From positions 558,001 to 622,000 of the forward strand of contig JAMYHL010000009.1 in NCBI GenBank assembly GCA_025531455.1: a stretch of DNA of 64,000 nt. The letters are read 5' to 3'. Within the stretch, counting starts at the first letter, position 1; every line of letters starts with the position of its first letter. This DNA comes from Apiotrichum sp. Y4204. Its lineage: Eukaryota > Basidiomycota > Tremellomycetes > Trichosporonales > Trichosporonaceae. A program made the position numbers and the translations under genes. The notes beneath the pieces were generated by a model, which ran no database searches, was not told the origin of the DNA, and worked only from the letters and a program-made list of their open reading frames with translations. Positions 11,345 through 19,708 of the stretch are shown in pieces.

Positions 11345-12114
11345 ATGGTCCGGCCACTCGACGTGCTCCGCGTCGCACGCGCGACGCGCACGGCTTCCCT
11401 CCACTACCGTCTCCCCACACCGATGTCGGTACCCCGCACGCTCAGCGCCTCTGCGCCAGCACTGACGACTCCGACACGCTCCACCCTCTCCAATCTGTCC
11501 GGCGCGACCTGGACGCGCGCAGCGGCGAACCTGCATTCGTCTGCGCGCGCACACCGCGCCCCAGTCCCAAACCACCCTGTCCCTCAGAGCCCTCTTGTAC
11601 CGAAATCTGGTGCAGGATACGGGGGGAACGGGGGCGGAAAGAAGCCGAACGCGTACACCGTGTGGTACCGAGATATCCTTCCCTGTAAGTCGCGTGACTT
11701 GTGAGAAGCACTCCTGTTTACGGGGCTTCTTGGCAGGCGGGCTGCATCCATAAATGGACGTGCACATTGCAGCTTAATGTTGCCTCCTGCCCATCATATC
11801 GTTCTGCATAGACTGACACCGCAGCAGCCATGATTCCGATCTTTGTCATGTCTACGGCAATCTTCCTCGCCCTCTCGCTCGCGCGGACACATCTGTCGCA
11901 TGCACGCTCTCTCGAGGAGAGCACTGAACGCATCGTACAGCTTGAGGCGCAGCTCGCCCGCCTGCGTGCTGAGGCCAAGCGCCGACAGGAGCGAGAGCGC
12001 CGCGAGCGCGAGCGCATCCTCCCTCTTGTTGTGGAGCGGGTGTTGCAGCGTGTTGGTGCCATGGGCGAGGACGTCGACGAGGAGATCGAGTACGAGGACC
12101 GGCTACTTGTCTAA
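11345..12114 (+). CDS. Small predicted mitochondrial single-pass membrane protein with coiled coil
   Basis: Two exons (11345-11684, 11825-12114) give 209 aa. I do not recognise a named family. The first ~100 residues are rich in Arg, Ser, Ala and Thr and nearly free of acids, typical of a mitochondrial presequence. A conserved-looking WYRDILPS AMIPIFVMSTAIFLALS segment then gives one transmembrane helix. After it comes a long charged heptad-like helix (ESTERIVQLEAQLARLRAEA, then RRQERERRERERI) and an acidic tail ending EYEDRLLV. The layout suggests an inner-membrane protein with a soluble coiled-coil tail. The acceptor is a tandem NAG (gcagcag, 11821-11827), so a form lacking one residue (SAM versus SM) is possible. 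The stop lies 136 bp from the convergent NudC stop. Confidence 0.75.
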
Positions 12115-12250
12115 TGTTGGAATAGAGAGACAGGAAGAGCAACGCATGTATTCATCTACGGCATTTCCCGATGGTGGATTAATCTCAGCCAACCTTGCCG
12201 CATTTTACCAGATACAGAATGTCATGTGCATTATACACTCATACAGGCGT

Positions 12251-13323
12251 CTACTCCATCTTGGCCTGTGGATCGATCAGCGCTTGTCGGTAGATCTCAT
12301 CAGCGGGCACCAACTCACCTGGCTGAAGTCCATTTCTGGGTGCTGCTTCTTGAACTTCTCAAGCATCTCGAGCTTCCGGAGCTCGTCCGAACTCGGCTTA
12401 CCCATCTGGCGCTGCTGGTTGTCAAACTGAGGTCAGGGGACATGTACAGGAGGGAAGTAGGGCAGCACTACTCAAAGCCTGTCACGTACCATCATCTTCT
12501 CGACCATGGCACGAGTGTCTCCGTCAAGATCGCTCAGCTTCGAGTTCTCAGGCTGAATCTTGGTCGTGTCGATCTTGGGGTGGTGGGTGAGGACGTGCGG
12601 CCACCAGCGGTGAGACCCGATGTGAGACGAGTATTTTTCGAGCTCGAATGTGAGGACACCGTTGTCTGCTGTCAGCCCGTGGCTACACAGGATGCAATGC
12701 CGCGGAAAGGATCAGAACTTTCTGATCCGCCCTGAAACCGTTGGGCCAACTTACCAATCGTCCAGCTCGAATCGTCCTTTGCAATCTCCTCAAAGAGGGT
12801 TCCCTCAAGAATAGGTTCCTGTCCCTTGACCTGGACCTGCGGAAGAAGTCTCAGCAAACATGTTAACGAGCGACAGGATGTGCGAGCTCGCTAATCATGC
12901 TAGATGCTCTCACGCACAAGCTCCCTGTAGAGCTCCACACTCCTACATACCTTCAGCTTTGTCCGGTCCATTACGACGACAAGGTCCTTTGCGCGCGTAC
13001 CGGTCGGAAGCGAAACGTTCACGGTCACGGTGTGGAGGTCCTGGCTCCAGCTGTACGGAAGAGCTGGGGTTAGTGGGTGATGCGACGGATGAGCACATGT
13101 ACAGTGAGCCATAAGAGTTGAGTAAGATTAAGCTATCCATTTGCTCCGTCAAATACAGCCGCCACTGAGTTACCCGGCAGCAAACTGCGACGACCATCGG
13201 CTTCGTTCAAAGATCATCAGACATTCACTCACCGGCCTGCTCCACCGCCTCACGCGCGCGCTCAGCCTTGTTGTGCGCCTCGCGCTCCTCGGGGGTCATC
13301 TTGTCGTCTTTTGCCACGTCCAT
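12251..13323 (-). CDS. nudC: NudC nuclear movement protein (CS domain)
   Basis: Six exons (13323-13233, 13063-12951, 12836-12755, 12665-12490, 12426-12319, 12265-12251) give 194 aa. NudC is a p23/CS-domain cochaperone of the dynein/LIS1 nuclear migration pathway. The CS domain runs from [17 protein letters not shown] through [22 protein letters not shown] and [11 protein letters not shown]. The family C-terminal signature follows ([22 protein letters not shown] block, here [20 protein letters not shown], then [42 protein letters not shown]). The start [16 protein letters not shown] was chosen because this is where family similarity begins; an upstream in-frame ATG at 13416 would add 31 residues of unlike sequence. 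The last exon is only 15 nt (AKME-stop). Both size and ending fit the family. Confidence 0.93.
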
Positions 13324-14071
13324 GTTGCCGAGTTGGTGTTCTTGATTACAGACCGTGAATGGTGTGAAGTCAGAGATCGGAGTGCTAGAGAGCACAGGAA
13401 TGCTCATGGACGACATCGCCCTTCCCTCTGTGGTGGAGGTTCTCGAACAATGTGGTCATAGATACGAATGTAGTTTACGTAACTTTTTGGGTAGGGAGGG
13501 GCCCCGGATTCCAGTACCGCGTTTTCGACGCGCCAAGAAGTCGACTCATGTCCAGTAATCTACATCGTCTCAAACATCGTCGCGATTCCGCTTCCCGGGC
13601 GTCCCCTTATCCCCTGAGGATCAAAGCGCAGAGACGGCTGTTAGCTGTTTGCTCTCCTGCTATCTACCGTCTGCAATTGGGGTCCTCTGCAAGCTGTGCG
13701 CTTACGACGCCACGGCTTGACGCCCGCGGCGCTTTGACCCACCGGTTCTGCTGATAACATAGACAAGCTGTGCGCTGTGCTAGAGTGGTTTCTAGGCCAG
13801 CGCTCAGCGCCCGGCTGGATGGCTGTGCTGGTTCGTTGCACGTTCGCTCGACGCGGCTGCGTCTGACTGAGAGATACCGTCATGTACAGTCAACTGATGG
13901 CCAACTGTTGCCAGCTGCCACCACGCCACCACAACACGGATAAGATATAAGACTAACAGCGCGAGCGGTTCTTCTCCCCTTCGTTCATAACAGCAAGCTT
14001 CTGCTCTTCACCAACTGCCGTTTAGTCATTTCCTTATTCATATTTGCTTTCCCCACGTACATTTCGCCGTC
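13324..14071. promoter_or_regulatory. Divergent promoter, NudC / unrecognised gene
   Basis: A 748-bp intergenic region. A TTACGTAA palindrome (13475-13482), the form bound by Yap-type bZIP factors, lies about 150 bp upstream of the NudC start. An AT-rich block with gataagatataagac at 13938-13953 lies about 120 bp upstream of the 14072 start and could serve as its core promoter. No other structure was recognised. Confidence 0.4.
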
Positions 14072-14884
14072 ATGCCCATTCCCGTGCCAACAGAGCCTTC
14101 CGTCACAGATGAGCTCTTTCACAACTGGTTCAGCTTCGACTTTCCGGACGGCGTAGTCTGGGGCGACGGCCGCTGGGGGACGTACATCGGCGTGCCATAC
14201 TCCGAGCTCCCACCCCTGGTGGTCGACGAGAACGACGCGAGCTGGCCATTCCTAATCGCTCACCCCGTATCTGACGACCCGCTCTGCGTCTTGTACGAGG
14301 ACAAAATTCCGGCTCGTCTTGAGAAGCATGACCGTGACCTCGCGGCTCTCAACCTTCCCCCAATTCCACCTCCTCTCCGCACCCTTCTCGACACAAAGGT
14401 CGCGGAACACTACCCGACTGCTACGGCGTGCTACCTCGATCTCGGCACCAAACTCTTCGAGGTTCCCGGCCTCCCCGGTGCCCGCGCCCTGCGTTTCTTC
14501 AATGACCAACAGGGCTGTATAGTCTGGTATCTCCTCTTCGAACAGGGCAAGGACGGCCAGCCGGGACGTGTGCGTGTGGCGATTGGCGATCAGGACTGGA
14601 CGGGTGACTCTCAAGGCGACGAGAACGAGGAGAACGACGAAAACGACGAGGGGTACCAACTCTCTTTCGTTACTATTACCGCGGACGGCCTCGTCGAGTT
14701 TATCAAGCGCTCGTTCATGGAAAACGTTCTCTGGTTCCACCTTGTCGGCCCCGGTGACGACCAAGACGAAGAGCTCACTCCCGAGCTCGCCGAGTACGCC
14801 GCCAAAGCGGAGGAAGCCGTACGCCAGCGCAAGGCGCGTGCAGCTGCTCAATCAGCCAACGACCCCGCGACTGGCGATGCATGA
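14072..14884 (+). CDS. Unrecognised single-exon acidic protein, 270 aa
   Basis: One uninterrupted frame with third-position GC bias like that of its neighbours, starting MPIPVPTEPS at 14072. The N-terminal half is rich in aromatics and prolines (LFHNWFSFDFPDGVVWGDG, GVPYSELPPLVV). The middle holds a folded-looking segment (YPTATACYLDLGTKLFEVPG, CIVWYLLFEQG). An Asp/Glu/Asn run (NEENDENDEG) precedes a second globular stretch (LSFVTITADGLVEFIKRSF, VLWFHLVGPG). The tail is a charged Ala-rich helix. There is no signal peptide or transmembrane helix. The spacing of W and acidic motifs vaguely recalls SMI1/KNR4-type (SUKH) proteins, but I cannot support that assignment. Being intronless is unusual in this intron-dense block. 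It is real coding sequence with high probability; the function is unknown. Confidence 0.8.
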   Translation: MPIPVPTEPSVTDELFHNWFSFDFPDGVVWGDGRWGTYIGVPYSELPPLVVDENDASWPFLIAHPVSDDPLCVLYEDKIPARLEKHDRDLAALNLPPIPPPLRTLLDTKVAEHYPTATACYLDLGTKLFEVPGLPGARALRFFNDQQGCIVWYLLFEQGKDGQPGRVRVAIGDQDWTGDSQGDENEENDENDEGYQLSFVTITADGLVEFIKRSFMENVLWFHLVGPGDDQDEELTPELAEYAAKAEEAVRQRKARAAAQSANDPATGDA

Positions 14885-15207
14885 GCTCATTCGGCGTGGA
14901 GATCAGAGATATGGTTATAAGATTGAGACTGTCCATCGTCTTTGGGCAGTTGGCGAAGGAAACTGGAACATTGGTGAGCCTTGGTGTCATGGCTCGTTGA
15001 GAGTAGATCGAGTAACGATATACAAGCTATGACAATGCACTGGTTGGACTATGCATACTACTAAATCCCTAAAATTGTGGTCTAGAAAACATAAGAGAGT
15101 TGGATCTACAGATATGAGAGTTGGATCTCGATAAGAGAGTTGGATCTCAACTGTTAAGTGGTTTACAGTGGTACCGTGTCGTGGTACGGTACAGTTTAAC
15201 GCAAAGC
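14885..15207. other. Convergent 3' intergenic region with short repeats
   Basis: Lies between two convergent stop codons. It holds three copies of a 13-mer (see repeat at 15095-15147). Otherwise AT-richer than the exons, as expected for 3' untranslated regions and polyadenylation signals. Confidence 0.6.
15095..15147. repeat. Three copies of GAGAGTTGGATCT
   Basis: The 13-mer is perfect at 15095-15107, 15116-15128 and 15135-15147, with spacings of 21 and 19 bp and similar spacers (ataa / atat / ataa before each). It lies in the 3' region shared by convergent genes. Confidence 0.9.
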
Positions 15208-17368
15208 TTACGCCTGTGCGAATGATTGCTCTTGCTGCTCCTTCGCCACGGCCTCCTCGGCCGCCTTGACGCTCGTCTCGAACCACGCCATGAGTGTCGC
15301 GATGTTTTCGCCGCCAATGGATATGCGCACGAGACCCGACTCGACGCCAAAGCCTGCAGCCCACTCCAGTTCGCCGTAGTGCGCAAGGATAGTGTAAGGC
15401 GAAGCAAGCGTAAAGCTGGTGCCAAGTGAGGGACCCTTGGCGCAGAGGAGGGTGTCGTAGAACGCAATCGACGCGGCCAAAGACGTAAAAGTGATGGAGA
15501 AGAGACCGCCAAACCCGCCCTTGCCCATCGCTGGGAGGCGCTGACATGCCTTGAAATGCTCAGTTGTCTCAAAGCGCGGGTAGTAGATACGCTTGATGAC
15601 CTTTCCAGCGTGTGGAGTGCTGTCGTCCATGAGCGAACGCGAGAAAAGGTACGACGTCACGTCGAAGGCGTTGTCGTTGACGCGCTTAATACGGGACCGA
15701 TAGTCGCGCGAGTTGCGCTCCATGTACACGACGTCCTCGGGGTAGTACGTGTCCTCGAAGTCGGCGGTCATCGCCTTCTTCAGCGACGCGTATTTAGGTC
15801 CATTAGGGTTAATGATAAGGCTGCCACCCATTACGTTGGAATCACCGCTGAAGATCTTGGTCAGCGACGAGACGACAATGTCCGCGTAGGGCATCACATC
15901 CACGTTGACGAAGTTGCCGATCGTCTCATCGACGACAATGACAAACCCGTGCTTGTCTGCCAGTTTGCGGATACGCGCGAGGTCCGCACTCCGCAAAAGT
16001 GGGTTCGAGGGGAACTCGCAGAAGAGCGCGAGAACTGGCGCGCTCTTGTCCTGCGCTTCAAGCAGAGCTTCGAACTCGTCCAGCTCAGCGTCCGTGCCGT
16101 TGCCATAGAAGTGGCACCCGGCGCCCCACTTTTGAAGAATTTTTAGTGTATCGGTGTAGGGGAATCTGTCGGTCAGTGATTGACTTTCGGATCCCCAGCC
16201 AGCTCTCACTCACCCGAAGCAGACGCTCTTGCCCTCTGTCCCGCCCGCGTTGGTGCACGCCAGGCGAACGACGTTGTGGGCATGCCAGATGGCACTCATA
16301 CCTCCAGGGAAAAGATAAACGTCGTTCTCAGTAACGCCACGAGCGAGATCGGTCTTGTCGCCGCCGAGCTCCTCATCGGAGGGCAAGAGGTCACCGGCAA
16401 TGCGGCGCTTGAGGGCTTGCTTCGCAATCGGGGCGTCGAACAGCGGAAGGTTGCGGCCGTAGCGCTCCTCGAGGTACGTCGACACGTCTGCGGTAGGTTC
16501 CTCAGCGGCTGCGTTTGTAAACTCTAAAGGCTCCTCGGCCGCAGGAGTGCCGGGGGTCGAACGGGGAGCACGTCCGTAGTGTCGGTTGCGCCCGTACCCG
16601 CGTGTCGACTGAGGACGAGACGTGGCGGGTGTTCCAGGCGTCTCGGGTTTAGCGCCAGCAGGAGTCTCGCCGAGGAACGCCAGAGCACGCTCAGCCATGC
16701 GCGATGAGATGCCATCGCCGGTGTGCTGCCAGAACTGCTTGGCGAAAGGGAAGTGGTCCTTCTGGAACAACAGAATCTGAAGCTCGATGCATGCAATCGA
16801 TGCAGCGACTGCCTTGGTCGACTGAAGCGAGTTGGCGCCGGGGCAAATCACAAACTCGACAATCCGCGAGGGAATGGGCGTGGAGAGCTTCGCGAGGAAG
16901 TCTCGAGCGCGGCTTGCAATCTTTGGCGTCGGGAAGAGCATGCAGCTCTCCCCGGGCTGCCCGAACTTGGCAAGACAGAGAGCGGCGAGCTAGCCATCAG
17001 CAATGTTCCCTGCATGCTCCGCATAGATCGTTCCTCGAGTCTTCCGCGGCCGGCGATCCGTCAAGGGATCAAGGGGGATCGCCGGGGATCCTGATCGTCG
17101 TGAAGTGCCGATCTCTTGATCCTGCAGGTCACGGCGATCAGGTCCAACCGCTAATCTTACTCACCTTCTGAATCGACCTGTGAATAAAGAAGCGAGGGTA
17201 TCCTGTCTCCATCTTGTCGACCACCCGCTTGTCGCCCTCCTCGTATCCGATGTTATCTTCCCAGAGGGGAAGCGAGACTGAAATGGCATGGTTCGTGAGG
17301 GCCGGGACGCTCGAGCCGAGCGGGATGACACTCGGCTTGATCGTCGAGTATGGCGATATGCTCGCCAT
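15208..17368 (-). CDS. STR2: Cystathionine gamma-synthase (fungal STR2 type)
   Basis: Three exons (17368-17165, 16989-16214, 16165-15208) give 645 aa. The enzyme condenses O-acetyl- or O-succinylhomoserine with cysteine to form cystathionine, the reverse transsulfuration entry step. It is a fold-type I PLP enzyme of the Cys/Met metabolism family. The N-terminal exon ([21 protein letters not shown], then GYPRFFIH) and second exon (LCLAKFG...[10 protein letters not shown]) are typical of the long fungal STR2 proteins. The cofactor pocket shows [13 protein letters not shown], Asp406 in VVDETIGNF, and the Schiff-base lysine at K430 in [17 protein letters not shown] low-complexity insert rich in Pro, Thr, Gly and Arg lies before the ELGG segment in exon 2. 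The gene is convergent with the 270-aa orphan gene. Confidence 0.93.
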
Positions 17369-18701
17369 TGCGATGTTGTACCAAGAAGGAGTGGTGGTTT
17401 CGAATAAGGTGGTTGAGATATCAAGATAACAAAATGGCGATTGTGTCGTCCGTTCTTGCTGGCAAGCTGAACCTGTGGATTGTTATTGACCGGCCTTGTA
17501 TGGATAGGGTGAGTAGCCAGGGTCTCCCATTCTGTCCGATTTGTCACCACCGAGTCGAACTTTTTGCTAGGTCCGTTAGATCCCGTTGTGTGTCGGACTT
17601 GAGGCCAGTCGGAAATACGGAGGAACAGAGAGGCGGCTCAGCCCGCTGGGTTTTCTTGGTCGATGTTCTTGATTTCTTGAGCGCCCCTGCCTGCACGCGC
17701 TTAGCAGCTCATGTTCACCAGATCAGCAGTTCAGCATTGCAGCAAATTGCTCTGGTTTTGGCATGGTCAGCACATGCAGAGTCCACTGAATCAACACACC
17801 ACATCGACCAATCGACCATCGGGTCATTGACCAATATGAAACTCAACGCGTGACCCCCACGAGCCGTCATCCTGAGCATGCCCATGGACCTCGCGGACAT
17901 CGCCGCTCAGCACGGACATGGCCGCTAACAAACGCGAATATGGAAAACAACCTCGATCGCTATGAACCCAGGGCAAACGTGCGGTGCAGGTTCCACATCC
18001 CCAACATCCTTCGGGAACACCGATAACCTCAGATAAGCAGTGGAGACGCTCATGATCTGTGGTACCTAATTTCCCCCAGGGACGGACGGCACAGCCGTCA
18101 GCTGTGAGCAAGGCAACAATAGAACCTCCCAGACTGAGAACAAAAGAGTTAAGATGGCCGCCCGATTCCAATCGATCGTCATTGACGGCATGATGCACCT
18201 TAGAGCGTCGCGCTGACGACTGATCACAGGGACGAGCTGGTAACTCGTGACTGGATTTGGGACTCTTCGAGAATCAGAGGGTGTCGGGATTCCCCACAGA
18301 AGTCCCACGTTATCTCCTGTTCCGAGAGGAACCAAATACGTACCATGCTGTGATCGACTTGCCTTATCGCAGCTCCTGGTGAATTTAAGGTGTTGTGTTT
18401 TGCTTGAGCCCCCAGATTCCACACATGATGGCAGGTGACGATCACTGAGACCTCTTTCCGGGAGGCACCGTTCTCGATTAGCCTGGACATCAGCAGCAAT
18501 TGCGTTGGAGCCGATTGTGAGGCAACGTGACATCTGACCGGCTTGTGGCACCTCGTCACAAGAACGGCAGAGTGCAAGTCTGCCACAAAGGACAGTACAG
18601 ATAGTTCACGGAAAGTGGCACCCCTGGAGACGTGCTTGCTCCGTTCTTGGATTACTGGCAAGCTATTTTCTGACGAGGAGTGATTGCTTTTCCTTTTGCT
18701 T

Positions 18702-18704
<3 letters not shown>

Positions 18705-18747
<43 letters not shown>
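18705..18747. repeat. T43 homopolymer (A43 on the minus strand)
   Basis: Forty-three consecutive T residues, by far the longest homopolymer in the window. Read on the minus strand this is an A43 tract, which could be the tail of a retroposed sequence or simple slippage. No reverse transcriptase frame is next to it. Confidence 0.97.
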
Positions 18748-19337
18748 CATTGTTTTCACTTGAAATATTTAATCCTATTCTTCCAGATGGTGCGTTCGCT
18801 TGTCAGTCTGGCCATGCGACCTTTGCGAGTGACTTTAACAGATTAGTAACAGCTTTGAATAACGGTGTGTCTCGGCTCTGCGATTACGCCTCCAGAACAC
18901 AGGCTCCAAAGTTGCTTTGTTTGAATGTCGGACTCCAAAGGGCTCGCTGAGTGATGAAGTTTGTCGAGGTTCTCGAGATCCCTGAACTGTTATTTGTGTG
19001 AGAAGGTTGGGAACTGCCTGCTTCTTTCTGAAGAGATGTAGCCTCAGACTAGTTGGAATGGGATGGCTACATGAGGAGCCTACTTCCTACAGTACCGAGA
19101 TATCAAGTGTGACCAGCGCGAGGACATGTCGGTTTCTGTGAAGCAAGCCGCGTCCCACAAGAGTCAGCGACTTAATCAAAGTCAGGAATTCAAAAAGTGA
19201 TCTTATCTTCCCAACCACTCTTCCTGCCTCCTGGAATACATGCATCAACAACCTCGCCAAAAGATGTGCGGGTATCGCCTGTCGATAACGTCCTGGCAAC
19301 AATCTGAACGCGGATCAATGTTGAAACGTCCTTCGTG

Positions 19338-19345
19338 TGACGTCA
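19338..19345. promoter_or_regulatory. CRE palindrome TGACGTCA upstream of DHTKD1
   Basis: A perfect 8-bp ATF/CREB-type palindrome about 364 bp upstream of the DHTKD1 start codon. Such sites are bound by bZIP factors. No binding evidence exists in the sequence beyond the match. Confidence 0.45.
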
Positions 19346-19708
19346 TGTCGGAATTCACCGAGCCCACCCCACAGGGGGCACCGCACCAGAAAGCGCCTCC
19401 CCCGGATCTTTCCCTCCTCGGAATCGCGGAACAAGCAACCTGTGTGGTGCAACACGGTGGGACAATGACCTAGACTCGCTTGGATCTCCCATGATCCCAT
19501 GGGTCCCCAACGCGCCAGCAAGCGCGCACAATGTCAACGCCGTACCGCGCGACACGTTCCCGCTCGCCGGTGCTCCGTACGCTCCAGCAATCCGAGACAG
19601 GGATGGGCTTGTGGGGAGGGGGGTAACCGCGTCCTGGCCATCCTTTAAGACGTGGGCATCCTCTCGTACGGCTCCTCCCACTGCTCTTCTCATCCCCATC
19701 CACCCACA

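Larger units (their letters stand above)
17369..19708. other. Gene-free stretch with a long T run
   Basis: A 2.3-kb region between cystathionine gamma-synthase and DHTKD1 without a supportable frame. It contains the 43-nt homopolymer at 18705-18747 and, near its right end, a perfect CRE palindrome. The right-hand ~400 bp presumably contain the DHTKD1 promoter. Confidence 0.6.

Noticed and set aside
13321..13416. Longer NudC start at 13416
   Set aside because: The extra 31 residues resemble no NudC N terminus, and the family match begins at the ATG of MDVAKDDK (13323).
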